NCBI GenBank assembly: GCA_021292165.1
Contig: CM037880.1
Location: 136,588,564 to 136,652,563 of the forward strand
Source of the DNA: Shinisaurus crocodilurus
Taxonomy: Eukaryota; Chordata; Lepidosauria; Squamata; Shinisauridae
Direction: 5' to 3'
Length of the DNA: 64,000 nucleotides
Shown here: piece by piece, positions 22,227-32,068 of the stretch
Layout of the letters: every line of letters starts with the position of its first letter
Numbering within the stretch: the stretch's first letter is position 1
The notes under the pieces: model-generated
The model's input: only the letters and a program-made list of their open reading frames with translations
What the model was told of the DNA's origin: nothing
Databases searched by the model: none
Made by a program: the position numbers and the translations under genes

Positions 22227-22471
22227 CTGATCAGTTCCAGACCCTGCTGGTCAGGATGCTGACAAAGGCCCAGTGCCAAAAGGTGGAGGAGGAGGAATGG
22301 GAGCAAGACAGCCCAATAAACAACCGAGCTAGAGATGGACCCGCCAGCATTCGTTTCCTGCTCCTGACTCAAAGCTCTGGAGGATTTCCCCTGGCAAGAG
22401 CCCCGGGCAGGGTGCCTACTTTGTCCGGCAGCACGTCCAGGCAAGAAGGGAGATCTTCTTTCCAGTAGCAT
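22227..22471 (+). other. Possible exon, unidentified
   Basis: After a pyrimidine-rich tract and acceptor-like attcttacag (22217-22226) a plus-strand frame stays open to a stop at 22466-22468. It reads DQFQTLLVRMLTKAQCQKVE with a following EEEE-rich segment, which looks protein-like for about 35 residues and then becomes Ser/Gly/Arg-rich. I do not recognise a family. The same junction is a donor-like ctgtaag on the minus strand, where a hydrophobic frame (YWAVLLPFLLLHLLALGLC) runs. Strand and reality are both unresolved. Confidence 0.22.
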
Positions 22472-22626
22472 GTCCAGGCAGGGAAAGCCCCCTCTCTTCC
22501 CGGGGCCCCGGGGAGCTGCCACTGCCAGTCCAATGGCGGGCTTCAGCAGGGGCAGGCAAGCCAGGGCCCCCCAGGCGCTTTAAACTACCGCTTCCACAGG
22601 ATGCTGGGAGCTGTAGTCCCTTAGAA

Positions 22627-22742
22627 CAGCCTCCCCCAACCCGGTGCCCTCCAGTTGGGTTGGGCCGTAGCTTCTGGGCTGCTTGGGGATGATGGGGGTT
22701 GCAGTCCCACGCAGCCGAGGGGCACCAGGTCGGGGAAGGCCG
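22627..22742. mobile_element. hAT miniature, family B, copy 3, GC-rich
   Basis: Starts CAGCCTCCCCCAACCCGGTG and ends GGTCGGGGAAGGCCGG with the inverted interior. It borders the CpG island and has drifted to higher GC than its relatives. Confidence 0.7.
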
Positions 22743-23200
22743 GACCAGGAGGTCCCCGAACGCCTCGACCTCCCTCGGCCGCCGCAGGAACGCCGCCACG
22801 GGCCAGGACCTGAAAGGCCAGCCCCTTCCCACCGCCCGACGGAGGAGCTGCGAGGCCTCTACCCGGTGGCCCCACAGCAAGGCGGAGGCGCATATCTACT
22901 TAATTCCGGGCAGGCGGGTGTGGGGCTGGGGCCGGGGCCGGGCGCGGGCACGCCGGGGAGACGATGCTTCCCTCCCTCCCTCCTTCCTACCTGGAGGCCC
23001 GGAGGGGTCTCGTGGCCTGATCATCGGCCTTGCGCTAGTAGCGCACAGCTCCCAGGCCAGCAGCGAGAAGAGGCGAGGCGATTCCAGCAGCCGAAGAGGG
23101 GAGGAGGTGCCTCAAGGAAGGGGCGTCGTTGTCCGGTGGCGGGGGAGAGGGCGAGGAATCGCGGGATCGTTTTTGCGCCCCTTAGCCATGCGCCCTAGGC
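22743..23200. promoter_or_regulatory. CpG island, candidate host promoter
   Basis: This block is much richer in G, C and CpG than the DNA around it (gccggggccgggcgcgggca, cgccggggagacgatg, aggggcgtcgttgtccggtg). Unlike the other GC-rich blocks in the window it is not enclosed by transposon ends. CpG islands usually mark vertebrate promoters. A donor-like CCAG|GTAGGAAGG lies on the minus strand at 22991/22990, preceded by a short frame MIRPRDPSGPP from an ATG near 23026. On the plus strand only a weaker catag|gtacga at 23207 is seen. No gene can be named and direction is unproved. Confidence 0.5.
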
Positions 23201-23299
23201 ATACATAGGTACGACTCTGCTTGGAAGCCACCTGTGCTCCAAAGTCGATTATCTCCCAACTTCTTTTGACAGATTCTGATGATACAGATATGCACACCC

Positions 23300-23815
23300 C
23301 AATTCAGTGAAGAACTCTCTACAAGCAGTAAAGACCAAGCACGCATTTTGGTATAAAGTGGAGTCCCGAGTATTCTGTGTACATATGGACTGTATTAAGT
23401 AGTGGCTTGTAGTTCCCTAATTTGCAGTGCAATATATTTTTGATTAAAACTTCAGGCTGACTTACTAAAAAGTAAAATAAAATGAAATGTATCCATAAAT
23501 ACAAATAAATGTATTTATTTATTTATTATATTTATACCCCGCCTTTTTTCCTTCAAGGAACCCAAGGCGGCTTTACATAATCCTCCTCCTCCTCTTCCTC
23601 CTCCTCCTCTCCATCTTAGCCTCACAACAACCCTGTGAGGCAGGTTAGGCTGAGAGTCAGTGACTGGCCCAAAGTCACCCAGTGAGTTTCATGGCCGAAC
23701 GGGGACTAGAACCTGGATCTCCAGAGTCCCAGTCCAACACTCTAACCACTATGCCACACATACAATTGTAAAAATTGTAACTTACTACCCTAGAGAAATA
23801 TTGTCTGATTTCTGA
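23300..23815. repeat. Old direct repeat, copy 1, interrupted by a SINE
   Basis: Segments such as tttggtataaagtggagtcc, tgtgtacatatggact, cttttgattaaaactt-like and ctagagaaat recur in order at 25732-25995. This copy holds the SINE at 23512-23758; the other is uninterrupted. Divergence is clear, with small gaps, so this is an old duplication or two members of an unnamed family. Confidence 0.8.
23512..23758 (-). mobile_element. MIR-type SINE, copy 3
   Basis: Reversed full-length copy: (AAAT)n, accccgcctttttt, gaacccaaggcggcttt tail, CORE ccctgtgaggcaggttaggc and agtgactggcccaaagtcac, then head gaacctggatctccag to ctaaccactatgccaca. The empty counterpart of its target is preserved near 25920. 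Confidence 0.9.
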
Positions 23816-24840
23816 TTTGCCTTTGATTCCTTTAAAAGTATAAAAAGAACATGTAGACAAGAGAAAACTAGTTTTAAAAAATGGTTATTTGCTAGTGAAC
23901 TAAGCCAGCCTATAGTGACAGGTGATGTCTTGATAAATACTTCCTGCTTTCTAATTGTGTTCAGCAAACTTTGAATGCCAGGTAATGCATCCCCCTCCCC
24001 TGGGGAAAAAAACACAATATACCCTAGCATTTAAAGAGGAACAATGTTTATAAACTGGTGAAACGCCACACATGAATCCAAAATAGTTCCCAAATCATTA
24101 GCACCAGAAGAGCAGAACAGTAGGAAAGCAGGCAATTTTTAAAAAAATCACAACCCTTTTTCATATGCTTTCATTGGGTTCAAAGTTTTCTGTGCATCTC
24201 CTTTTGTGGTCTTGGCATGTGTCAGCAAATAAAAGTTATCTGCTATTCCAGAATTTACTCTATATTGTGTGAGATTTTTACCGTTCCATTGTTCTCGGCA
24301 AGAACAATCCAACCAAAACAAAGAATTGCAGCCTCCCTTCACTGAATAGGGTACAGAGGGCAGGAAGGGTTCACTCTGAAATCAGGGGCTAGCACTGACA
24401 TGCAGGTCTGAGACAAAAACCTGTTGCAGGACTATCTTGGTAAAAAGGCATACGAGGCACAGGGACTAACAGATCAATCTAGGTGCCATAACATGAAAAC
24501 TTTCTGGCTTCGGCTTTAAAGCTCATGCATTTGACGAAGTGGACTCTAGCCAACAAAAGCTTATGCCACAATAAATTTGTTAGTCTTTACAGTGCCACAG
24601 AACTTTTTTGTTGTTAAAAGCCGTTAGTTCAGGTTTAGACACAAGCCTAATCAAGGCAGATACAAAAGGAATCATAACATTCTTAACGAAGAACATTACA
24701 ACCCAATAGGTAGGGCAATATTAAGAATGACATTTTAGCAAACAAGATGGGCAACTTCAAAATATTCTGGCAGTTGTTCGCCCAGGGAACCAGTGCTTTA
24801 GTTAGATATTAATCCTTAGCAAAGAACACAAAGGAAATAA
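23816..24840. other. No gene recognised; old repeat at 24490-24610
   Basis: 24535-24602 (gacgaagtggactctagccaac, aaaagcttatgccacaataaatttgttagtctt) is a repeat phrase widespread in reptile DNA in my experience; class uncertain. The rest is unique-looking. Confidence 0.4.
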
Positions 24841-24842
24841 AC

Positions 24843-24925
24843 TACAGTCCCCATCTGCCCCAGTCAGTATGGTCAATAGTCAGGGATTATGGGAGTTGTA
24901 GCCCAAGACATCTGGACACCATGTT
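24843..24925. mobile_element. hAT miniature half (B/C type)
   Basis: catctgccccagtcagtatg, ggtcaatagtcagggattatgggagttgtag and caagacatctggacaccatg follow the right arm of the B/C miniatures. The left arm is missing. Confidence 0.55.
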
Positions 24926-24954
24926 GCCTGCCTCTGGGACCTTCTGGTTTGTTG

Positions 24955-25065
24955 TACGCAGAAGGTCCCAGGTTCAATCCCCTGATATCTCCAAATAGGG
25001 TTAGGAAAGAATCCTGCCTGAAACTTTGGAAACTAAGCTGCCCTGACTCAGTATCGGGCAACTTA
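24955..25065 (+). mobile_element. tRNA-Ala-derived SINE fragment, copy 2
   Basis: From the anticodon-loop equivalent onwards: gcagaaggtcccaggttcaatcccctgatatctcc (B-box ggttcaatccc), then agaatcctgcctgaaacttt and ctgactcagtatcgggcaac. Matches, in the opposite orientation, 46845-47000. The 5' tRNA half is missing and a family D element starts immediately after it. Confidence 0.75.
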
Positions 25066-25070
25066 ATGGC

Positions 25071-25326
25071 CTGGTTCACACGTAACGAGAACCCAGATTA
25101 TGGATTGAACTGTGGGTTGTCATCACGTACGAACCCTGCAATATGATTTAATTATGGGTTTGTTAACCACAAACAACCCAGGAAAAGAACCCATGGTTTG
25201 TTGTTGGGTTGTTTACCATAGTGCAGGGTTAACACGAATAACCACCTGCGATTCAACAACAACCCAGGATTTAATGAGAACTAATACTCAACCTGTACTC
25301 TGGGTTGTCATTACAGGCAAACCAGG
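25071..25326. mobile_element. Foldback element, family D, short copy
   Basis: Ends ctggttcacacgtaacgaga and ttgtcattacaggcaaaccag are inverted. The interior repeats aacccag/ctgggtt motifs in both directions (gtgggttgtcatcacgtacg, ttgttgttgggttgtt). No coding sequence is present. Confidence 0.7.
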
Positions 25327-25731
25327 TCAATGTAATTACAGTTTGCCAATGCTATTCATTTAGATTCCCAAGATTACCGGTATCTGCTCATTTCATGGTC
25401 AACAAAACCTGCATTTTCAATAGCTGAGTTAAAAGGGCACAATAGTTTGCTAGGCAAATTGCCAAGGAATTTCAAAACTTGCAGGGAAATGATAATTGCT
25501 ATAAACAATACAAGGAAACTTTCCTACAGATATTGGGCAAACAACAGGAGAAAACAGAAGGGACATAATGAATCTGCATCCTATGAATACTTCCTTTTGA
25601 TCCTTCCTCAAACTATATATTGGAAGAAATCCTATACATACCGATATACGTACAAGCATATGTATCTTGAAACCAGTGATACTTGCCTACATGGAAACTG
25701 TGCATATGGCTACAGCCACCCTTACACTGAG

Positions 25732-25995
25732 TAACTCTCTACAACCATAAGAGCGAGCATACAGTTTGGTATAAAGTGTAGTCCATTCATCCTGTGTACA
25801 TATGGACTCCATTATGAAATGGCTTGTAGATACCTAATTTGCGGTGCAATACACTTTTGATTAAAACTTGAGGCTGACTTATTAAAAGTAAAATAAAATA
25901 AAGTATATCCAGAAATACAAATACATGACGCACACAGGGTTGTAAAAATCATAACTTGCTGCCCTAGAGAAATGATACTGTCTAGTTTCCAATTC
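25732..25995. repeat. Old direct repeat, copy 2, empty site
   Basis: Parallels 23300-23815 without the SINE; across the insertion point it reads aaatacaaatacatgacgcacacagggttgtaaaaatc, continuous. It therefore shows the pre-insertion state of copy 1. Confidence 0.8.
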
Positions 25996-26038
25996 TGACA
26001 GGGCACCTTCTCCTACATGAACCTGTCCATACATTTAT

Positions 26039-26130
26039 AGTGCAATCCTACACATATCTACTCAGAAGTAAGTCCCATCGAGTTCAATGTGGCTTACTCC
26101 CAGATAAGTGGGTATAGGATTGCAGCCTTA
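26039..26130. mobile_element. Short foldback element, family L
   Basis: tgcaatcctacacatatcta, ctcagaagtaagtcccatcg, gttcaatgtggcttactccc and tataggattgcagcc form an inverted pair about a short centre. It is a common miniature type in squamate DNA in my recollection. A relative is at 61793. Confidence 0.7.
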
Positions 26131-26691
26131 GATTTATTTACTTATTATCTCAATTCAGACCACGGTTGATAGAATTCAGCTTCTTGATAATCTAAAACAG
26201 GAGTGGGCAGAAGGTAGATCTCTGGGTCATTTGTAGTAGATCAGCAAGGATTTCTATTTAACAATAGCAGCAACAAAATGACTCCCCCTGCCCTAAATTA
26301 TGCCACTGAAATTGAGAAACCTTGAGTGGATTTTTGTGTGGAAGAACAGTGATCTCCATTCTGTTCTGCTACTCAAAAACAAATTCCTGGGCTCAGACTT
26401 CTTTAATTCTATGTGTATATGCCTTTTGTACCAAGCTCCAGTTGGTGGATCTCGGGGTTCTAGTAAAAAACAAAGCAGATCGTGCAAATGAGAAGTCCGC
26501 TTACCCCTGATCTGACACACAAGGAAAAAAAGGGATCGGGGAGGAAAGTTTTAGCAATGTGATATAGTACACACAGTGCTTACATCAACGGAACAGACCC
26601 ATTTCCTACTGGGCTTTGAGCACCATATTTCATTCCAACTGACATCACTGAGTTGTTGTGACAAAAGAAAAAAAAGTAGGGGGGTTAATCC

Positions 26692-28650
26692 AATGTTAAT
26701 TTCTATGCTGCCTCCATTGCGTCTGCAGAGTGCTGCCCCAGGAGGCTGTTCCAAGTGGTCCGGAGTCTGGTCGGTCCAGTCGCTCCGGACCCACTGGAAC
26801 AGTCAAAAGCCTCCTGTGAGGCTTTAGCGAAGCACTTCGCAGATAAAATCGATCGGATTAGGAGTGGGATATCGTACGTCGTGGACACAGGGAGTGAGCG
26901 GGAGGAGGCCAATGGCAGACCGGTTTTGTGGGATCGGTTTCGGCTTCTTCCTTCTGATGAAGTGGACAAGGTGCTTTCATCTGTGAGGCCGACCACCTGC
27001 TTGCTTGACCCTTGCCCGTCCTGGCTCATCATGAGCTGCAGGGAGAGACTGGGTGAGGGGATCAAGGCGGTGGTGAATGCCTCCCTCGAGGAGGGAGTGA
27101 TGCCATCAGCCCTCAAGGAGGCAGTAATAAGACCGCTTCTAAAGAAGCCCTCCTTGGATCCCCAGGATTTAAACAACTTTCGCCCAGTCTCCAATTTACC
27201 ATTTCTGGGCAAGGTGATCGAGCGGGTGGTGGGTGCTCAGTTGAAGGCACACTTGGATGAAGCCGATTATTTGGATCCGTGCCAGTCGGGCTTCAGGTCT
27301 GGACATGGGACGGAGACGGCCTTGGTCGCCTTGGTGGATGATATGAGGAGGGCTTTGGATAGGGGCGAATGCTCCTTTCTAGTCCTCCTCGATCTCTCAG
27401 CGGCTTTTGATACCGTTGACCACGGTATCCTCCTGGACCGTCTGGAGGGGTTGGGCTTAGGAGGCACTGTATTGCAGTGGTTCCGGTCCTTCCTCTCTGG
27501 AAGGTATCAGAGGGTAGTTCTCGGGGAGGAGGCTTCGGACCCTCGGCTGCTCACTTGTGGAGTGCCGCAGGGTTCCATCCTCTCCCCGATGTTATTCAAC
27601 ATCTACCTCAAGCCGCTGGGAGCTATCATCAGGAGGTTTGGGGTGCAGTGTCATCAGTATGCGGATGACACGCAGCTCTACCTCTGTTTTAAGTCCTCAC
27701 CGAGGTTGGCCGTTGAAACCCTGTCCAAGTGCCTGGAGTCAGTGGCTGGCTGGATGGGAAGGAATATGCTGAAGCTGAACCCCGACAAGACCGAGGTACT
27801 TCTGGTGGGGGACAAGGGAAGGTTAGGGGATGTTGACCTGGTGCTGAATGGGGTACATCTACCCCTGAAGGACCAGGTCCGCAGCTTGGGGGTCATTCTA
27901 GACTCCCAGCTGTCCATGGAGGCTCAGGTGGCAGCTGTGAGCCGGGCGGCGCTGTATCAACTCCATCTGATACGGCAGCTGCGCCCCTACCTTCCTAATC
28001 ACCTGCTCCCATCAGTGGTTCATGCCTTGGTCTCCTCTCGCCTAGACTACTGTAATGCGCTCTACGTGGGGTTACCCTTGAAGACGGTCCGGAAGCTTCA
28101 GCTGGTACAGAACGCGGCGGCTCGCCTGATTAAGGGCAGCCGCCGGCGTGATCACATCACGCCAGTGCTTAAAGAGTTGCACTGGCTACCAGTTGCTTGC
28201 CGAGCCGAATTCAAGGTGTTGGTTTTGACCTTTAAAACCCTACACGGCTCCGGCCCAGCTTATCTCAAGGAGCGCCTCCAGCAACATCAAGTAGGCCGCT
28301 CAACAAGGTCTGCCACGGACGGCCTTCTCCTTATCCCATCAGCCAGAGCAGCCAGGCTGGTGGGGACTAGGAAGAGGGCCTTCTCTGTGGCGGCCCCCAC
28401 ATTATGGAACTCCCTCCCTAGTGACCTTCGCCATGCCCCCTCCGTGATGAGCTTCCGCCGTGCATTAAAAACATGGCTGTTCAGGCGGGAATATGGGGTG
28501 GGTTAGGTTTTTAATGAGAATTTTTTATATTGTTTTAATTATTATATTTTATTGTGTTTTATTGTATTTTAATTGTACATCGCCCAGGGTGGCCGGGTGA
28601 CTGGCCAGATGGGCGATTGATAAATGTAATAAATAAATAAATAAATAAAT
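26692..28650 (+). mobile_element. LINE-2 retrotransposon, 5'-truncated, young
   Basis: The frame is open from 26689 and L2-like coding starts at about 26698 (NFYAASIASAECCPRRLFQV), upstream of the fingers domain, so the apurinic endonuclease part is missing. RT and the C-terminal module are intact to the TAG at 28504-28506. A 3' UTR of about 110 bp follows, closing with gccagatgggcgattgataa and AAAT units (28626-28650). L2 elements move by target-primed reverse transcription. The same 3' terminus recurs at 50096, and L2 pieces lie at 3522, 11806, 32069 and 37590. The lack of stops or frameshifts over about 1.8 kb points to a recent insertion. Confidence 0.95.
26755..28506 (+). CDS. LINE-2 ORF2 fragment: reverse transcriptase, 583+ codons open
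   Basis: Encodes the RT of an L2-clade (Jockey-superfamily) non-LTR element, which copies element RNA at a nicked chromosomal site. Counting from 26755: finger/palm entry FRPVSNLPFLGKVIERVV near residue 140; motif A LLDLSAAFDTVDH with Asp213 and Asp219; motif B CGVPQGSILSP at 268-278; catalytic YADD at 302-305 in HQYADDTQLY; the thumb follows; the L2-type C-terminus has LHWLPVACRAEFKVL from 475, LWNSLPSDL and a terminal KTWLFRREYGVG. Position 26755 is a GTG, not a natural start: the frame continues upstream to 26689 and the true ORF would begin with an endonuclease that is absent. No RNase H or zinc finger is seen. The protein has catalytic residues but cannot be an autonomous element. Confidence 0.93.
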   Translation: MVRSLVGPVAPDPLEQSKASCEALAKHFADKIDRIRSGISYVVDTGSEREEANGRPVLWDRFRLLPSDEVDKVLSSVRPTTCLLDPCPSWLIMSCRERLGEGIKAVVNASLEEGVMPSALKEAVIRPLLKKPSLDPQDLNNFRPVSNLPFLGKVIERVVGAQLKAHLDEADYLDPCQSGFRSGHGTETALVALVDDMRRALDRGECSFLVLLDLSAAFDTVDHGILLDRLEGLGLGGTVLQWFRSFLSGRYQRVVLGEEASDPRLLTCGVPQGSILSPMLFNIYLKPLGAIIRRFGVQCHQYADDTQLYLCFKSSPRLAVETLSKCLESVAGWMGRNMLKLNPDKTEVLLVGDKGRLGDVDLVLNGVHLPLKDQVRSLGVILDSQLSMEAQVAAVSRAALYQLHLIRQLRPYLPNHLLPSVVHALVSSRLDYCNALYVGLPLKTVRKLQLVQNAAARLIKGSRRRDHITPVLKELHWLPVACRAEFKVLVLTFKTLHGSGPAYLKERLQQHQVGRSTRSATDGLLLIPSARAARLVGTRKRAFSVAAPTLWNSLPSDLRHAPSVMSFRRALKTWLFRREYGVG

Positions 28651-29005
28651 GTCCTTGAGTATTCCAGATTGGTTTGTTGTTTTGAATTTATTTTAAATAT
28701 TCTTTTCCCCCCCTGTACAGCACATTAAGGGGGGGGGGAGGTTGTTTGGGCCAAAAGGTGCTTATACATACTTTAATTAATTAATAAAATTAAAATGTGT
28801 AAGACTGTGAAATAAGTTATAAGCTTCCCTAAGAAAGTACTTCCTTCCCACACTCATATTCTGTGTTCAACATTCCACACAGAACATCAAGAGCACATAT
28901 ATGCTGTCAGTTTCTAATTCACTTTCTTGCCCACTACAGGAAAAGACAAATCAAAATGGGAAACGAATCAGGTTAAATGGGACTAATGTATTGTGTCCTA
29001 GAACA
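28651..29005. other. No gene recognised
   Basis: AT-rich with a C/G homopolymer pair (about 28708 and 28730) and nothing else recognisable. Confidence 0.4.
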
Positions 29006-29340
29006 CATTGACCAGGTTTCCATGTAATGGTAAGCCACTGGGGGTTAATTCAGGCTCCAAGATGCATACCGGCTGCCATTTTGAACATACAAGCGGGGAA
29101 TTCACCACAGCTTGTTGTGTCATGCAAAACTGTGCGTCATGGGTTATTTGAAGGTTGGATAACCTTAGAACAACCCATGGGTTTAACCTCAAGCAATCCA
29201 AGACAGTGGGGTTCACATGACACACAAGCCACGGCATGCCCCCACTGCAGCTTGCATATTCAAAATGGCAGCCACCGCACATCTCAGAGCCCTGCAGGTG
29301 AATTAACCCACGGTGGCTTATCCTGATGTGCAAACCGGCC
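29006..29340. mobile_element. Foldback element, family D-like
   Basis: gtaagccactgggggttaat, cggctgccattttgaacata are inverted by cttgcatattcaaaatggca, gtgaattaacccacggtggc, closing with gatgtgcaaaccggcc. The minus ORF of 264 codons that runs through it and the GGA run (28998-29792) is an artefact of repeats. Confidence 0.7.
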
Positions 29341-29652
29341 CATACTTTCAAGAGGGAGGCACAATAGAATACCAGCAAGGTGCATACAGAAAGTTTTCCA
29401 TGTCTTGTTAGTAACTCGCCTCTCAACAACCACCCAACAGGGCTTCCCAAAGCATGGGTTCTTCCTAGCAACAGGACTGCTGAAAGCAGGGTCGGCATCA
29501 AGGGTAGGCATGATTGGGTACTTGCTGAGTGTCCATAACCCAGCAGGGGCCCACTGGCAAGAGCCCCTTGCAGCTGCTCCTCCCCTTCACCATTGCAACC
29601 TGCCTGTTCACCTGCCTCTTGCTCTGGCCCAAACAATGGCGGTGGTGAGGGT

Positions 29653-29703
29653 GAGGAGGAGGAGGAGGAGGGGGAGGGGGAGGGGGAGGGGGAGGGGGAG
29701 GAG
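29653..29703. repeat. (GGA)n / (GGGGA)n run, G-quadruplex capable
   Basis: Six GGA units then five gggga-g units on the plus strand. Repeated G4 tracts with 1 nt spacers fit a quadruplex motif. It generates the Ser/Pro-rich and Arg/Gly-rich false ORFs around it. Confidence 0.9.
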
Positions 29704-31604
29704 ATGCTGCTCCCTGCTTGCTCACTGGTTCTCTGCCTGTCAAGCGAGTAAGTGGTAGCAATGATGGGGAAGAGGAATAGCAGCTGGTGCAATAGCAGTG
29801 AGAAGGCAGACTAGGCATTGGTTGGAAAGGAGGAGAAGGGGCATGACTCCCAGAGTGCTGCTGTTACTTCAGGCTGGAAAGTGAATCAAAGGAAGAGAGG
29901 AGCTGGATGGGGAGAGGATGAGAAGTGGTGTTTTAGACAACACTCTTAAGTTGTCCACAAACCCAACCTTTAAGCAATACTTATTTCAACTGCTTGCAGT
30001 AGGAGTGTGGCAAAAGGGTTAGCTTTATTTCAAACAATTCTTTGAAATCATTTGAATAGATAACAGCAAAAATGCAATACTTAGTTGCAAAGCCTTGTTC
30101 GTTAGAAGAATGCCATAATATATACCTTCTTGTGCTGAGGTAGCAATATGCTACTTACATTTCAAAGTTCACCACAATGATGCTTCTTAATGCAACCTTG
30201 CTACACAAGCATGTTTTAATCAGCTTTCTTCCACCACTATAACCATCCCCATTGCCTCTTAAGCTCATTTTACAGTATCTTCTTGATCTCATTTTAACAG
30301 CATTCATCTTCTAACAAAGATGTGGGCAGACTTCAAGCTTGCATCATGTATTGTGTTTTTTACTAGAACACAGAGGACTACCAGCCAGAGCCAGACACAA
30401 AATGGTAACTCAGGGGTCAGGGTCTATTATCTACTGTACTGGCATATATAGGCAAATCTACTTATAAATTACCAGAGAGCAGGAATTCTAACACTGCTCT
30501 CTAAAACTGGCCACCAACGCTGAACAAAGACCTGGTCAAAAACAACCAATTAGTACTCCTATTTTACTGAGGCTGAGAGATAATCAGTTAAGCACAAAGC
30601 CAGCCCGCCCAGTGGGGTTTTTTTCCTTGCAATTTTCCTTGCTCTTGAGAAAGTACCAGGAGTTAGAAACTCTTGTAGATTTACTACGAATCATCTAGGG
30701 ATCTACCAGTAGATCCCAAACTACAGTACCTTTTGCCCACTCCTGCTCTAACAAACATATGCTCTCTGAAAAGAGTTGTGCAATAAAACATTGATATTTC
30801 TGTTTTAAATATAAAAATAGCTTATCTTCATGCAAAGAAGACTACTTGGCATCTTAAAGAAGCCCTCTACACAATAAAATAAATGCTAAAGTAGTCTTGG
30901 AAGCTGCTATTGTGGGGTTATTATTCCAAACAAACTCACCTTAGTTTTGTTCATACAAGCAGGCAATTCCAAGGAGTCCATTAAGTCTGCACCCCCTTAA
31001 TCAACAGTAATATGGAATAACCATTATCAGCCAATCACCCACAATTATTAGATCTACTGTATCTAGTAAGAGTACTCCATAACTACTCTGAGCATAGGTT
31101 TACACACACATTCCAGAAGTAACCCTGGAAATCATGTTCCCTCTGCCAGCACGCATAACTTTTACTAGGAACTGCAGCATGTTTGCATGTCTACACTACA
31201 TGCCTTCAACTTTAACAAGAAATCTTGAAGCAGTTCCTGGTCACAAAGTTATATGCCTCTCCTACTCTATTCAACTTCCAAACGGACCCCTTGATTTGTT
31301 ATCTTATATAAAAGCATTTGCAAATCCAAAACTGAGGGATTTCCCTCCATCTTCCCACTGGATAACCATTACTATAAACAAGGCCTACAAGCACATCAAA
31401 GGCCACATGAAATTAAATTATTCTGTCAGCAATAGCTTCTGACTATAAACCCACAAGTTGTATGCCAGAGGAAAAGCAAATAAACTAGAATTAACAGTTT
31501 TCACAGAGCGAAGTAGGTACTGTATTACTATTTATTATTTAATTACGGTAAATTGTTTATTCTAAAAAGTTGTATGCCACCAAAAGTGGCTACTCAGATC
31601 AGCT

Positions 31605-31627
31605 TGTGTGTGTGTGTGTGTGTGTGT
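31605..31627. repeat. (TG)n microsatellite
   Basis: About 11 TG units. Confidence 0.95.
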
Positions 31628-31934
31628 AGCAACATCCATTTAAATTAAACATACCAGTAACACCATATAATATATAAATGACACATGCGCCTTAGCAGCA
31701 GAGAGAAACAGAAACACATTTCTGGAAGATTCAGAGACATAAAATGACCATGCCATATAAAATGTCATGTCAGCAGAAGGAGAGATGAAAAGCAGGGCCA
31801 CTCCAGTGGCTCTGCTGAAAGACCAGCTTAATCGGGCTCTTCTTCCTCTCTCTCCAGCTAATAATTATAAGAACTAGTACATAAGAATTGGTGCCCGAGT
31901 TTGTTTTGTTTTCCTCTTCCCTCCTCATGTCTTT

Positions 31935-32068
31935 TTCCTGTTGTGTTGTGTCTTTTAGATTGTAATCCAACAAGCAGGGACTGTCTTGTTTTTACCGATC
32001 TTACATAAACCACCCTGGGAGTTTTATCCGCTGGAGGGTGAGGTAAAAATGCTTTAAATAAATAAATC
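31935..32068 (+). mobile_element. LINE 3' tail with (AAAT)n
   Basis: ttttagattgtaatccaaca, agcagggactgtcttgtttt, then aaatgctttaaataaataaa. The same module is at 63095-63212 (gattgtaagcctgcgggcag). It is a 5'-truncated LINE tail, clade unsettled (L2-like or CR1-like). Confidence 0.65.

Larger units (their letters stand above)
26190..30753. mobile_element. Possible large hAT enclosing the L2 LINE
   Basis: The left end CAGGAGTGGGCAGAAGGTAG at 26198 and right end TACCTTTTGCCCACTCCTG at 30727-30745 form a 19 bp inverted repeat with one mismatch. The flanking 8-mers atctaaaa (26190-26197) and ctctaaca (30746-30753) agree at 6 of 8 positions and both fit nnnTAnnn. Both ends continue with gtagatc-rich sequence. 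If real, it contains the L2 insertion and a family D element, leaving about 2.2 kb of its own. No transposase is visible, so two unrelated ends remain possible. Confidence 0.4.
29341..31934. other. No gene recognised; G-rich run and long unique stretch
   Basis: Contains the (GGA)/(GGGGA) run at 29653-29703, the hAT end at 30727-30745 and a (TG)n run at 31605-31627. The 102-codon frame at 31134-31442 has no recognisable motif. Nothing else is seen. Confidence 0.4.

Noticed and set aside
22683..23208. 171- and 169-codon overlapping plus ORFs in the CpG island
   Set aside because: Two different frames open over the same GC-rich sequence and both begin in a hAT miniature; composition-driven.
23300..25995. 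LTR retrotransposon bounded by the direct repeat pair
   Set aside because: No TG...CA ends, primer-binding site, polypurine tract or gag/pol frame between the copies.
28998..29792. 264-codon minus ORF and 117-codon plus ORF
   Set aside because: The frames read through a GGA/GGGGA run and a foldback element; Ser/Pro and Arg/Gly low complexity only.
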